Shown piece after piece: positions 1-13,800 of a stretch of 64,000 nucleotides of DNA; position 1 is the first letter of the stretch, and every line of letters begins with the position of its first letter. The notes beneath the pieces are model-generated. The model had not been told where the DNA came from. It did no database searches and was given only the letters and a program-made list of their open reading frames with translations. The stretch is from Strigops habroptila (Eukaryota; Chordata; Aves; Psittaciformes; Psittacidae). The stretch lies in contig NC_044279.2 in the NCBI RefSeq assembly GCF_004027225.2, positions 51,236,744-51,300,743 of the forward strand, given 5' to 3'. A program made the position numbers and the translations under genes.

Positions 1-2788
1 ATCATAGATTTTCACTAAGCTTTACAGCCAGGGGATGGGTACATCCAGCAGCCAACTGGAGACCATTTTTAGATCATTGTCAATAAACAATGTCATGTCA
101 GCAGAGCTGTGAGTCAATAAATAAATGCAGAATATGATTTATGGCTCCCACTCTGTAATATTGCTGATTTCACTGGATTTTATAAACCTCACTCACAGCA
201 ACCATTTTTCACAGAGTGAAATGTTAGTGTTTGACCAAGATGGCTGCTTCCAGCAGCAAGGGCTGTCTGGATGTCTGCTTGGAGTCCAGTTTAGCCTGTC
301 ACCACATGTACCTTGTCACTATGAAATCTGAGGATACTGATAGTATGCCTGAGCCCATTCTTTCCTTCATCAGGGACTGCAGTGCTAGGAAAAGGGGTAA
401 TGGATTTAAACTTAAACAGGGGAAGTTCAGGTTAGATATAAGGAAGAAGTTCTTTACTGTGAGGGTGGTGAGGCACTGGAACACGCTGACTAATGAAGCT
501 GTGAATGTTCCATCCATGGCAGTGTTCAAGGCCAAGTTGGACAGAGCCTTGGGCGACATGGTCTAGTGGAAGGTGTCCCTGCCCATGGCAGGGGGTTGGA
601 ACTAGGTGAGCTTTAAGGTCCTTTCCAACCCAAACCATTCTGATTCTGTGACTCTGTGACATGTAGTTTGCTGCATACATTGTGCATATGGGATGTAGCA
701 CAGGGCAGAAGTGCCCAGACTCATAATTATCAGATTATAGGACATGTTCTCCCATGTACTTCAAGTCCTTCAGAGGGACATGCCATCCTTGCTGATTTAG
801 GAGAGATGTTTCCCTTAGATCCCACCTCTGCTCACTGTGTTCACACACTGTGTTGTGTGCAGTGTGTGAACAGAGCAGAAAATAGTCTCATTTCAGTCAA
901 CCTTATATCAGTGTAAAGGCTGTGGCTGGAATCAGTGGGGGTGCTGAGACCACAATGCAGATTTAATTTTATTTAAAAAGACATGGGAAACACATTTTTC
1001 CATAACAAATGGAAACATAAGGGACTTGTTTCTCCTGTTTAAACAGAGGTGTCCAGCACCACCTGAAAAATCTTTGGAGGTTTCAGATATCCACAGGAGC
1101 TGTCAGATAAGGCAAGGAGAAGCTGCTGGAAGCTGCCAGGATGCAACAGCTTAAATGGCACCAGGCACCTATATTTAAGCTGCTTGGTCAAGCCCAGCAT
1201 GCCAGTAAAAGAGGATTTCCCAGAAAGAGGATTTTAAGGCGAGGTAAAGACCTCACAGTCACCATATAGATAGTAGAGAAATGTGCAGTTTCTTCAATCT
1301 TAAGAAAGAGAACTGATTTTCTTGTTTTCCTGACATAATTAATTGAAACAAACTAAACTAGAGGCTTTAGCAGCATATGCACCCAGTTGTGGTATCAGTG
1401 GATTAGGTAATTTGCCTTCAAGGCCAATTCCATATACCGGGTAGTTTGACATTTTGACAAATTAAAAATCTGAAGCTTCATTCTAATCCTGGAACAAATA
1501 GATCTGTTGGCTTTTATTAAATTACAGTTTGGATGGTAATGGTGTCCCAAGGTTTTAAGCCGAGGAATATAAAAAGCCCACCTGAAGGCAATGAATGATT
1601 TTATTTTGAAACTCCCTACCAAATCTTTTTCATTTATCTTTCACAATCAAGTAAGACTTAAAATATTTTAAAAGGGCATGTTTAAGAAATACTTAAAAAA
1701 GAAACAGAACTAGTTACTGGGAATGTTTTTTCTTGAAAGCATTCAGAAAAAGCCCTGCCTGTAAATATGACATTCTTCAGATATTTAAAGGGAGGGATTA
1801 AAATATTTAATTGAATTATAAAATGTTTGCAGAGGATTACAGAGTTCCCTGCCTAAGACACAAATGTTGTAAATCTTAGCGTGATTCTTTAAGCCGTCCA
1901 AGTTTTGGTGTGGCAAGGCATATCTTGACGTGAAAGTCTAGTAAATATTGCTGCTTTTCTTTTTAGTTTCCATAGTTTGTAAATGTCTCTTTCATCCCTT
2001 TGTTTGGCAGATACTCTTTTTTTCCCTATTTGCATGCTCTAACAGATCTGAATGAAAGGAATGGCTTGGTGCTTCATGCCGCCTTTGTTGTAGTGCCCAA
2101 CCCAGATAAGGCCACCCTGGCTCTTCCTAGGGGGAAGAAATGAGAATAAAAATGGTTTTACTGAAGCAATGGGTGATGAGAGATAGGGACAGACCAAGAT
2201 ACTTCCCCATTTCTGACTAGCCATTTGTTGACCCCGGAATGGATATACCAGATCCCAGAGTTTGGCATTGGAGCAGCCAGCCAGCTAGCTCTGGTCTCCC
2301 AACTCTTGATCTCCAGGGAATGGAGGAATCTGGGAGGTGTGGGACACCTCACTGAAAGCCATTTTTAGATGGCAATCCAAACCCTGGTGGAAGGATTGTC
2401 CAGTGGGTTGACTGAGTGGTTGCAGCGCTGTGGGTATGCCAAGACATTTCTAGGCTGGAGCGAGAGCAAAGCTGTGTGTGGGATTAGTGTGCTCTTAATT
2501 TAATAATACTCTTTTTGTTTAAGAGCAAACCGTTAAAGTCATGACAACAGTAGGAACGAGGATAACGCCATGTAAATGTGTGTGGCTCCGTGATTGCCCA
2601 CACAAATACAGATGCTTCCCGCGCAGTGTGAAAATCCCAGCTCACCAGTGGCTGCTGAATGTGCCATTGAGTGCTTCAGCCAGAGGTGCAACCCCTGCCC
2701 GGCAGGTTAGAGCTGGAGCCTGCCATCCTTCGCCTCTCTGTGTCAGTCAGTGCGTGACTGCCTCTGCCTACTCTTCCTCTTGCCCCAG
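1..2788 (+). other. Intron or upstream region of the SLC23-family gene
   Basis: No further SLC23 exon was recognised here; I looked for the conserved segment that should precede the VGSR exon and did not find it. The stretch holds one CR1 fragment (about 345-660) and otherwise AT-rich unique-looking DNA. The acceptor of the next exon is the pyrimidine-rich stretch ending in CCCCAG at 2788. Confidence 0.5.
345..660 (+). mobile_element. CR1 LINE 3' fragment
   Basis: Plus-oriented 3' end of a CR1 non-LTR retrotransposon. The frame around 345-566 reads as the degenerate C-terminal end of the CR1 polyprotein ([17 protein letters not shown]), followed by the usual short 3' UTR (GGAAGGTGTCCCTGCC, then TCCAACCCAAACCATTCT) and a terminal short repeat of ATTCTGTG type at about 640-660. 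5'-truncated, as is usual for CR1. Confidence 0.85.
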
Positions 2789-5700
2789 GTAGGGAGCCGA
2801 ATGGTGATCATTGCTGGTGCCTGCGCCATGCTCCTCAGCGGCATCTCGGGGAAAGTCGGGGCGATGCTTGCCAGCATACCCACCCCCGTGATCGGAGGCA
2901 TGTTCCTTGTGATGTTTGGAGTTATCACGGCAGTGGGGATTTCCAATTTGCAGGTAACGGCTGTGCAAGTGCCATTGCATCCTTAGGGAAGGAGACTTCT
3001 GTTTCAAGTCAGGTTCTTACCAGGCTAAGTCAGAATGCAAACGTTTGCATTGGCAGTTCCTTGGGAGAAGATGAGGGGATGTACCCAGAGGGGCTAAATC
3101 ACAGACGGTTCCCTGGTCAGAGCAGGGTTTGCTGGCACTGGGGGGAGCAGGATCACCAACACCCCAGCAGCAACAGGGCTGCTGCCCAGGTCCGCTCCTG
3201 CAGGCAGTGTTTACATCCGAGCATGTCTCATGAACATGACGGTAATCCACAGACTTGGGTAATTCCAAATGTCATGTATACAATTTCTCTATGCAGTACA
3301 CTGATATGAACTCCTCGAGAAACATCTTTATCTTTGGATTTTCTGTATTTGCTGGCCTCACGGTTCCCAACTGGGCAAACAAAAATACTACACTGCTGGA
3401 AACAGGTAAGAAGCAACATCAGAAGCATTTCCTGTAGCATAAAACTGAAGCAAAGGCTGATCCATAGAAATCTTATAAAATGCAGTTTTTCCTGATAACC
3501 CCCGAAACCCGTGCTTTGACTGTTGCCTGTTTCTTTCTGGGAGGGCTGCTCTTGCCCTTTGCTCTGATACACAGCTCTGGTGCAGAAATCTCTGCTCTTG
3601 ATCAGTGACCGCCCCTCACCAGATTCCTGTTGCGCTAAGGATTGCAGAGTGCTTCCCTGGGACACGTTCCCAGGATGGGTCAAGAGAATACTCCAGGGCT
3701 GAATTTTGATCAACATCTCAATGAATGAGGCTTTCTTATGGGCTCATACACAATAGTACTTTGTACTTCCAAAATGGAAGAGCAGACTCCTCTACTAAAT
3801 TCCATCAAGTTCACTTTATTGAAATTTCCAGTCCTCCAACACTAACCTCTTCATTGTGTCTTGTGTGACTAATGAGTTCATCATAAAGGCTGTAGTGTCC
3901 TCTCTTAAGGTGTATCTGGCATGCTCGGCGGGCTGTTGAAAGAGCTGGGCTCACAAATCCCTCACTCTGTAGGTGGTCTAACAGATGCTCAGTGCCACTG
4001 GGCTTTGCTCATGTCTGTTAGCCCTCACAGAGAAACATCACACCTGATTAACTCATGGTGAAATCACATGCTAAATATACCTGTATTTCAATGGGAACTG
4101 AAGCTTGTGCTTTTGTAGGAAACTGCTTGGTGTTGTGTTGTGGAGATGCAGAGTGTGTTTGGAGCAGAAGGCAGCTTTTTCTGGGACAGTGGTGTGGTCT
4201 GCACTGTTAATAGGCTCTTAATATGTTTATGAGTAACCTCCTGCCCACCGGCAGCTGGGTCAGTGGATAATTACGCAGAATAAAACTGTAGGTTTGGAAC
4301 TGACAGTGAGATCAATCTCTCTTGCACTGCCAAATCTTAAGCTCTGCTTGGGGATTTGCAAGTCTTGGCTAAACAAGCATGCAGCTTGCAGCCTCTTGGC
4401 ACTGGGTATGTTGCTGGCCAAATGTGTCTCTTCACCAAAGCTTTGTTTTTCTGCTAGGAATCATCCAGCTGGACCAGGTGATCCAGGTGCTTCTCACCAC
4501 TGGCATGTTTGTAGGTGGACTCTTGGGGTTTATCCTTGATAACACCATTCCAGGTAGGATTTGCTGAAATGAGCTAAGCTACTAGTTTCTGTCTGCCCTA
4601 AGGTTTGTCTCCTAGCATATTTTTGTCTTCATGACTACTGCTCTATAGGTAGGAGTTGTGCTACCAACTATGAAACACCATGTGATTGAACTCCTCCCAG
4701 AGAGGGGTGAGGAACAGGAGACATCACTGAAATGGTCTCTGGGTGGAAAACAGCAGCTTATCAAAAACTAACTAATTTTTTTTCAGGAACAACCCAGTCT
4801 GAGAAAAAGATTTATTTTTTAGGGAAAAGTGTCTTTTAGGGAAAATGCCAGCCTAGAGCCATGTTGCTGGTTGAAAGGAGAAAGAAAGGCAACCAGAAGA
4901 AGTGGAAGGACCAAATGTGTGCCTCCTTACATTTGTGCTAAAACTGAGGCTTTAACTGGTGCTACACCAGTGGAAAGCAGTAGGAAAGGCTGGTGACTAA
5001 AGATAGGATATAGCAGCTGCAACTGGCCCACGCAGCCAGGGAAGAGCCTCTGATTTTCATTGCGTCTGAGGAGGGATGGCATAAGAATAGGAGAGGAAGC
5101 CCTCTTTTCTGCTACAGAAAAAGAGCAGGAAGGACACTCCGTTAACCAGCTGCTTTGACTGTCTCAGGCTCCTTGGAAAGTGAATCTCCTTCTGGCTCAA
5201 TACTTTTCTTGTAGCCCTTTATCTTCAGCTCCTCCAGGCAGGATTTACAGGTGTGCTTACTCCTTTTCTCAAGAGGGACTCGGTGTTACAACAACTACAG
5301 GCACTTGCAATTCTTTGGCTAGGGTAAACAGCTGTGACAGACTAGTTAATTGCCAGCTAAACCTTATTCCTCTACTCCATAGTATCTGGGCAGCTAACAT
5401 TCAGCCTTGCTTTCCTAGCACTGTACGAACTCCCCTTTGAACAGTTCTTGGATCCCCCATGGCTTGTGAAAACCTGTCTTGGTATACTTGATTCCCATGG
5501 CAAGCGGTGGAGAAGACTGCTTAAGACTGAAAGCCATTGCAGGAGGACGGGTATTGTCTAGAAGCTCATTAGTGAGTTTTTGTAAAGAGCTTTGGAGCTA
5601 GAAGGGCTTAGGAGCAAGGGATCCATATGCTGTGCTGGGCGTGCTGGGCTTTCAGAAGTGGGTGTGAGGCACTCAAGGTAGTCTTGTGCTCAAACACCTG

Positions 5701-6007
5701 CTGTTTTAAATACAATGATTTCATTTTTGCTGTTGCAGGAACACAGGAGGAGCGGGGGCTCCTGGCGTGGAAGCATAGCCACGAGGGAGAAGCAGACATC
5801 TCTCAGCTCATTTCCAAGGTCTACGATCTTCCATTTGGCATAGGCACCAAATACTGCACTGTCTCTTGGTTTCGGTATCTCCCCACTTGCCCCAAAAGGC
5901 TACCTGGTAGTAAGAGAATGGATGAACTGAAGACTGCAGGACAGGAAAGCAGTGTTAAAGCAAGCTCAGAAAGAGACTCTGAGATAGATGCTGATACAAG
6001 GATATAG
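2789..6007 (+). CDS. SLC23A4: SLC23-family nucleobase/ascorbate transporter, 3' part (four last coding exons)
   Basis: Sodium-coupled multi-pass plasma-membrane transporter of the NAT/SLC23 family, which carries ascorbate (A1, A2) or nucleobases (rat SLC23A4). Seen: exons 2789-2953 (starts VGSR, ends AVGISNLQ), 3297-3405 (DMNSSRN, then GLTVPNW), 4458-4553 ([18 protein letters not shown]) and 5739-6007 (EERGLLAW, cytosolic tail, stop TAG at 6005-6007). All junctions have AG/GT borders and phases 0, 0-1, 1-1 and 1-stop agree, giving 212 residues. The fragment covers the last membrane segments and the C-terminal tail; the family signature with the substrate site and the N-terminal half are upstream of the window. 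The order of motifs matches human SLC23A1/A2. I prefer SLC23A4 because it neighbours STRA8 and WDR91, where the human SLC23A4 pseudogene lies; this is inference from synteny. An avian SLC23A1-like paralogue name is the alternative. No frameshift is seen in these exons. Confidence 0.8.
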
Positions 6008-7131
6008 GCACCTTCCTATCCTGGAAGCAGAGGTCTGAAAAGCACATCTGCAGCCCCCATTATTTGAACATGAGCTGGCAGCTGTTAAGAGGCTGGAGCA
6101 GGAGAATGATAATGCCTTTCTCTTCCCAGCTGTGCCCCCTGCACCTCAAGGGAGTCATTTTTCTCCCCTCTGCTCCTTCCTGCCCACCTCTAGGAAGAAC
6201 ATATTCTCTCTTCAGGGAACACCAAAGCCCAAGAAATGCTCGGAAAAGATGTTCGATTTCCTTCCTTGCACTGAGCCTTGGGGACCCCAAGGAGCAGCTG
6301 TATAACTGAAGCAGAGCTCTTCCTGTCCTGGCTGCCCAAGGGACCACAGAAGATATCCCTGATGCGGGCCCTGTACCACTCTCAGGCATCCCTTGGGCTG
6401 AGGCTAATCCCCACCATCTTAAAGATCTGTAATGGCAATGCCCACCTCTCAGCTTGCGGTTTACACCTCATCCTGGCCAAGGGGAAGGAGTGGGCACCTT
6501 TAGGTCATGATTAATCTCATTCCATATTCCCATAATTTAAAGTCAGCCAAATGAATGTGGTTGTAAGAGAGGCACCTAAGGTTAATGGGCTGGATTGTCT
6601 TCTGAACATGCTTCTCCCATCTTAGACTGCAGAGGCAATCTAAGAGACTTTCTGTTCTTGACCTAACAGAAAAACACAGCTTCACTGCAATGAAACCCTG
6701 AGCAGTCTTGGGGAAGCCAGCTTCCCCAAAGCAACAAACCCTACAAAGATGAAGGAGACAACTCTTCTGCTCACAGGGTGATGCATCCCTGTTACTGCTA
6801 TGTCCCGTGTCCCCTCCACTGTACCTGTTTGGTCTGGTGACTGCGTGGTGACAACCACTTCTCTGGAAAACAGTTTGCAGATTCTTGCTCCTGTTCACTG
6901 ACAGCAGAAACAGCCTTAACCTATATGGCCATGTATAATGCAGTTGCATGTGGTGTGGTTGCTGGTGGTGTGTAACAACATCGTTGTAGTATGAGCTTAT
7001 GTTTCCTGTACTGAGATTTATACTTAGATTTTTTTTTTTTTTTTTTGAAAAGTAAATGAAATGTGCAGTGTAATGATATTTCTCAGGGTGATTACCAGAG
7101 TGAGAGGCTGATAGTATTCAAAAAATCAGGG

Positions 7132-7475
7132 TAATTCAGGGTGTAAGGGACCTCTGGAGGTCATCTGGGCCAGCTCCTGTGCACAGCTGGTCCTGTTAGA
7201 CCAGGTTGCGGAGGACTGTGTCCAGTTGAGCTATGGGTGGAGAGCCACAGCCTCTCTGGGCAGCCTCTTCCAGTGTCTGACCACCCCTATGGTGAAAAGC
7301 GTTTTCCCTCATGTCTAACTGGAGTTTCTAATGCTTCACCTTGTGTCTGTTGTCTCTTGTCCTATCACTGTTCACTGAGAAAATTCTGGCCCCATCTTCT
7401 CTGTATCCTCCACTGGACAGCTGAAGGCCATGATACGATGTCCCCTTTGCCCTCTTGGCTCAAGACTGAACAAAA
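7132..7475 (-). mobile_element. CR1 LINE fragment, reverse orientation
   Basis: Reads on the plus strand as the complement of a CR1 3' end: GGGACCTCTGGAGGTCATCT, then AGCCACAGCCTCTCTGGGCA and the region complementary to the RVVRHW-type C-terminus. Diverged; borders approximate. Confidence 0.75.
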
Positions 7476-9354
7476 CCCGGATAGTTTAAATGGAAAGCTT
7501 TTATTCTTCATGCCTATTGCAGTCCTGTTCTTTAGTCCCATTCTGCAGCTGTAGCAGTATGTGGCTTATTTTACCAGTAAGGGATATACTGGGTTTTTTT
7601 TTGCTTTGGGAGTGAATGCAGCCTGAATAGTTCAATCATATGACTGCTGGGATCCTAAAGGAGGAAATATTACGGTACAAATAGTTTGCTGTTATGGGCA
7701 GTTTGCAGTGCCTCTGTTTTCAATTGTGGTTGTAATGTCTTTGGAAGAAAAAATAATTTGCACATTTAAGTATAATCTGATCCCACCCCACCATCACAGA
7801 GTTTAGAGAGATGACTAGTCCCAACCATCTCAACTCTGGCATCTTCATCCTCCACAACCTTGACTACATCTCTAGGCTTATTTAGAGCCAGCCTCTGCTC
7901 CCAGGGGATCTAGCAATCAAACCCATGGTGTTACTCATCATCACTCTCGAATTTACTTGTAGCACATGTGTGAAAGCAAGCTGTTAAGTCTACCTCAGCC
8001 TGTTCCTGTGTCCTGTACTGAAGCTGCCAGGCTGCTGCTGGCCAGACCCACCACACACCGGAGGAGTGGTTTTGATGGAAACAGGATACACAGCTAATGA
8101 TCGAGGTAAACAAGCCACATCAACAGGGCCAAAACCTGCTGTACTGCGTAGTCTTCAGGTGCTCCATCTGCCATGTGAGACTTTTTCCTTCAGTGCTACA
8201 GCTGGGATCCCACATGGAAAACGCGAGGTGGGAAGCACAGATGGGGAGCCCTTCGTAATTACTGGCTCTGTGTCAGCTCTGTGGAAGCTGCAGCCATATC
8301 TTTTTACTTCTCCTCCTAAGACATGTTAGGATGCTAGTAAGTGCCAGAGGTTTGTATTTGCTTTAGCTCTGTTTAAAAAATCCCGAACTATTGCCCCAGG
8401 TTTTCCTACAAATGTAAGTCTTGATTTGGCTTCTAGTTCCCCACACCAAGGATGGAGAACGTTGCTCATCTGTTATGTTGTCACCCTTCACTCCCAGCCT
8501 ACTGCCGTGTCTGTGTGTCCCCATCTTGTATTTGTCTTGCAAGCTCCCTAGAGTAGAGCTGGGTGTGACTTTACAGCTCCTGGCATGAGAAACCCCAGTT
8601 CCCAATGGAGGGGGTTACCCCAGCACATCCTACAGCCCAGGAGGCACAGACAGCTCTGTGTGTGTGTGGGTATACTGGTCTGGGGCAGCTGTGTCTGCTG
8701 TTGCTAAGGCTTAGAAGGCAGTTTTTCAGAAGCTGTTTATGTCCCTATTTCAAGCTCAGGCTCCTAAATGTCCTTTAAAATCCTCCCTTTGGTGTGTTTG
8801 TTATAAATATATAAAATATCCTTTTATTTGCCTCAGGAGGACATTTCCAAATGTTAAAATGAAGTAGGTAGCGGTTAGGCTGCAGGGCCACCACTCCTCC
8901 CAGCTACATGTGGCCACTTGAGGTTTGGAAACAGCTTTGGGTTTGCACTGCAACGACACAGCTTCTGTTTATTTGCTACTTAATGAAAATAAATGAAAAT
9001 CATGGGATCCTCAAGTGTAAAAGTGAACACTTGAGTGCTGTTCTGGATTGCCTGGAGAAAAGCCAGCTACCTGTTGACTGTACTACCCTTTGTGCTGCTG
9101 TTGAGTCCTGAGTGCAGCAAGACTTACTGATTTCAACCAGGAGTGTGGTCACCCTGCTTGCAGCTGCGCAGAGAGGCAGACAGCCAACTGGGGAGTCCCA
9201 GCACATGCTCCTGCTGTTCTGGCTGAGGAGACCTGGTGATGGGTATCTGCTCGTACCAAGGTGCACTGGCTGTAGAACAGCTCATCAGAGGCTCATTTTC
9301 ACAGCTTTCTCATAAAAAGATGGGACCCGGGCAGTAGGACTGCCCTATGTTGTG

Positions 9355-9506
9355 GCTGCCCCATCCCTGGCAGTGTTCAAGGCCAGGCTGGATGGGGCTT
9401 TGAGCAACCTGGTCTAGTGGAAGGTGTCCCTGCTCGTGGCAGAGGGGTTAGAACTAGATGATCTTTAAGGTGCCTTCCAACTCTTCCAACCATTCTATGT
9501 TGTGCT
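9355..9506 (+). mobile_element. CR1 LINE 3' tail
   Basis: Short plus-strand CR1 tail: CCATCCCTGGCAGTGTTCAA, GGTCTAGTGGAAGGTGTCCC, AGATGATCTTTAAGGTGCC, ending near ACCATTCTATG. Only about 150 bp is retained. Confidence 0.8.
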
Positions 9507-10093
9507 CATTGTATTGTAAAGTGAGGGGTTGCCGTGCTGCACGCAGCCATAATGCGCTCAGGAATTAAGGCTGCTTCCCTGCCAAGGCAGAGCACACCAG
9601 GGCAGAACAGCTATTGTCTGTGTAGTGTTAGCTCTGCAGGAGAGGAAACTGCCTTCCCATGTTATGTGCAGACCTGCACTCTTGTAAACTATGATCATGC
9701 GACAGGAGGAACCAAAGTAATGTGTTCTTCATCTTCTCCTTAACATCGGCTGAACGCCTCCACAAAGCCTGCTACCTTTTGGAGGAGTTATTATTTTCAC
9801 ATTACCTCAGCACACCTGTTGTTTCTCATGAATGTTCAGGCCAGTCTTGGCCTAAAACTCTCCCGGTGAAGCATCAGAAGCTCTCATGTGTAACGATCAA
9901 AGGAATGCATCTCCATAGTGTATGGGATCCATTTAAAACTGTCTCCCCTATTATGTAGCAGGCTGAAAGTTATTTGAAAATGAAATATTCTACCCTCTAA
10001 CTTCTGTCCTGGACTGGCCTTCAGAAGGGGGGGATGAAGGGCTAATAAGGAAAGGTTGTTAACCCTTGAACATAGTTCTGAGATGTGAAGGAT

Positions 10094-10099
10094 TTTATT
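10094..10099 (-). terminator. Candidate polyadenylation signal for STRA8
   Basis: TTTATT on the plus strand, i.e. AATAAA on the minus strand, about 700 bp downstream of the STRA8 stop. Position and orientation fit, but no transcript evidence is available and AATAAA occurs by chance in AT-rich DNA. Confidence 0.3.
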
Positions 10100-10801
10100 C
10101 ATCTTCACAGCATTTTTAGTTCTAAGACACTATCTGAGCAGCACTACTCATCAAAGAATGAAATGTGACAGAAGAGCACAGGGCTGACCAGTCAGCTTGA
10201 CACAGTCTGCAAAAGTAAATAAACCAAAGTGTATTATCGTGCCTGCACTTGCCACGTGATTTGGAAGCGGGTAGTCGCTGCTGCTGTCCTTATAAAGAGA
10301 TGGAAGAGCCTCATCTCCTCTCTGTGAGGCAATCCCTCTGGCCTTGTCAGGCTGAGCTGAAAAATTGCAGCGGAAGAGTAATCACTGCCAGGGTGCAGGC
10401 ACTTTGTGATTTTTGCAGGTTGCAGTTTGAGACCTGCATCCTATGGGGGTGAGCAGCCTGTCTCTAATGTGACCTCTCTGCAGCTCTTCCACAGCTTATG
10501 CTAGGCGAGTCACTTAACTGTACATGCCTCAGTTTACCTGTGAAGTGCGGTTAAGCATTAAAAAGCAATAGACAAAAGTATTTCTTAACATTTTATAAAT
10601 ATCTAAAACCTGTAACAAAGGTATAAATTACTTAACTGATACATCAAGAAGCACTGATGAGGGAGTGGGAAATTAACCATAACAAACCACTTTAACACAG
10701 CATCTCCATACTCTGCTCGGAGAGGTGCTTCACTGAAAGAGGTGCAGTCTCTTGGTGTACCCAGAAATGCTTGGCAAAATGTTAGCAAACAGAGATACTG
10801 T

Positions 10802-13800
10802 TTAGAAATCTTCATCATCGAAGGTCTCGGTGCACCTCAGCATCACAGTCTCATAATCAAACTGAAGATCTTCTTCCTGCAAGCCCCCCCAAAGTCAAGC
10901 TGGGTTAAAAACTACAGGAGTTGATTGTATTTCAAATATACAGTGGGTTGGTCAAGTGTTGACATGTGCCAGCTGATGCACCATGAGCCCTCCTGTAAAT
11001 CAGCAACCAGCACTTGCCAGGTGCCTGAGGTGCCCGATGAAGAATGGCTCAAATCTTCAACCAATTTCCTTCTAAAATCACAGGGCTCCACCCTGTGTCT
11101 ATTAATGTAATTTAGACAGCTGTTCCCAACTGTGGTAGCAAGTGAGTCACAGAACAGGCTCTGAAGATATAACAGCTTCCTTGTGAGCCCTTAACTTCTA
11201 CTGACTTCAGGCTTTGCTGCTCTTTTAGCAACAGAAGGAAATAGTATTTTCTTTCACCAGCTTATGGGGAGGGAGTAAGTGACTCTTGAGAAAAATTTAA
11301 GTGTAGGAGATGAAAGTGTTCATGCCTGCAGTCCATCTAGTCCACCTTCTGCATTGATGCAAGACTCTTTAGGGCAAGACTACCTTTAAAAATAGGTGCC
11401 ATTTAAAAAATGCATAGCGTAAGGAGCACTAAATCCAACTTGCTTGTCAAGTGGCTCACCTAAAAATCCATAGTTTTAACAGAAATTGGGCCTTTGAAAA
11501 TGCAAAGGTGCTCAGTGCCATTTAGAAAAAACCCACTGACTTTTACTTAGACATTGTAAAACCTCTGGACCTCAATCTAAACTAATTCTTTAGTGCTTTT
11601 GCTGCGAAACATCTCTTATGTGACCTTAAGACAACAGCTCTTGAAAAATGACAAGATGGCTTTAACTAATCTCACACTCAGAAATATTTCTCTACCATCT
11701 ATGATGGAAGTATATGCTCCTGTTCTCATTTTTGGGTCACTATCCTTTTAAGAGCCCTCCCCATCCTTGTCCAAATGATTTCCTCTCTCCTCTTGTGCAG
11801 AAGTCTTTCTCAAGCATTTTATACCAATGGAGTGCATGCCTCTGGCAGCCTTGAGAGCCACACAGCAGCTCAAGAGAGGCTGCACTTAGTGGATCTGAGA
11901 TTACAAAATGGTGAACATACACAATCCAGTTGTCCAGTATTTTGCACCTGGACAGTTATCCAGAAATGGCTTAACATAGCACTGGCATATATTGAGCCAC
12001 AATAAAACCCATCACCTCATCAGCTCTGCAGATGAAAGGAGACTGTAAGCTGTCTTTTGTATTTCAGTTAGGTGCACACCACATGCCTCGCCTTGGTACT
12101 GTACCTGCTATCCACCTCTGTATCTTCTACAAGGTGTGTGCACAGTGCACCAGGACATTATCCTTGGGATAATTTATCTCAGGACTGCCCAAACTCCTGG
12201 GCTAGTGTAGCACCACCACAGGTACTGCATCAAGGGACAGGGTTCAGTAAGCAGGAAGGGCTCTTTCCCTGTCAAGTCCAGGAGTCTCTGATGCTCCAAG
12301 TAGCCCGGTTTCTGGGGTAAGGTATGTAGCCTACGCTGAGCTGCCTGCTGATGCTTGAGTCAGTTACCTATACAACCATTTCCGTAAGTGCCTCAATCCC
12401 TTTGCTTTGAGACTGAGCCGAATTTCTGCTCTCAAAACTAAATCTTGTCAGCCATATTTTATTTTATTTTATTTTTTGCCTCTTGGTGGGACTCTCTGAA
12501 TGTGCTGTACTGCAGTTATCTAAACCAGAACAGACTGTGACCTTCTTATTATCAGCACTCCCTAGCCTTGGTGATTTCTGCTCACATTCCCTTTTTATTG
12601 TCTTATCACAGACAACTCAAAGTTCCTGTATAAGAGAAGTGCACACAGCCTTTTACTTCCTTTTGGATTCACAGAGCTCAGCCAACTGCCAGTCTACAGT
12701 ACTTCAGCTTCTTTTTCTGCTTGTCTTACCATTACTCATATTCTCCTAGTCTTATTTCAAATGTCCCTCTTTAAAGCTTGAAAGAGATACTACCTCTTCT
12801 CATACTACCTCATCTGGGAGCTGTGAGATGGACTTGGGTTCACACACAACAATGCAGCACCAAGCAGAAGTACAAAATTGGAATACTTATGCTGCCAGGC
12901 ATGACATTCACAAAAGAAGTTTGTGGAAAATACTGTATCTTTCTTTTCTAGGCCTGCACAGTTTGTGGTCGTTTACACGACTACAGGAAGAGCTCTGCTT
13001 TTACACAGAACATAGTTATTCTATGTAATATGGCTGTATAGATCAGTGCCTGGTCTCTGACAAAGGCCAGTAGTGAATGTTCAGGCAAAAAGTCCAAGAA
13101 CTGTGCATGTCGTGTGCTCTGTTCCACAATATATGCTCCCACATTATGGCAAACTGCTGTGAAGACTTTCTGAGCTGGAAATTGTATTCGGACCTTCAGA
13201 TTTAGTAACTGTCAATGGACTGATGCCTTAGGAGTTAAATCTGGTAATTTTCACATGCCAGTGTTTTTTAATGTTGTTTTTTTCTTTATTTTCATCGAGT
13301 GTTTTCTAGTTCTTCTGGTGTTAAGACACAACGAATAATCATTCTGGGTACCAAATCCATACCATTTTGGATCAAAATTCTCTCACAGTACCCGTCAGTC
13401 TTTTTTGTGGAAGAGTCCTAATTGGTTGCTCCTCTTTAATGCCTTTTGGTGTGCCTGCTGTCATTCTCTGAGCTTCCTTTAGTGCTACTGTCTCCCTGAG
13501 ATGGGGCGGGGGGGGAAGCAAATGGCATGCAGCAGTCACTACATGACTCGTGGTGCATCACTAGTTTCTGCTTTGTTTTCTGTCCCAATTACCTCTCATC
13601 AGAAACACTCTATTTCCTTCAAAGGAGCATCTGCTCAAGTAACAGAGGCTGGGTGGAAGCTACGGGATAGAAAATAGCAAAACAGTGGCTACTGTGGAAG
13701 TACAATTGACTCTGAACCCAAACAAGCATACTCGGGCTGAGGGATATCTCCCTTTTGCTGCTCCATCCATATGCAAGCTCTGAGCCACCTCCTTGGCAGG

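Larger units (their letters stand above)
6008..10801. other. Intergenic / 3'UTR stretch between convergent SLC23 and STRA8 genes
   Basis: The two genes converge here. The segment contains a T18 run at 7029-7046, a minus-strand CR1 at about 7132-7475, a plus-strand CR1 tail at about 9355-9506 and no coding exon that I could support. No canonical AATAAA was found close behind the SLC23 stop. On the minus strand an AATAAA (complement of TTTATT, 10094-10099) lies about 700 bp beyond the STRA8 stop and could serve that gene. Confidence 0.5.

Noticed and set aside
7029-7046. T18 run as a CR1 or SINE poly(A) tail on the minus strand
   Set aside because: No recognisable element sits beside it and no target duplication was seen; CR1 elements do not end in poly(A).
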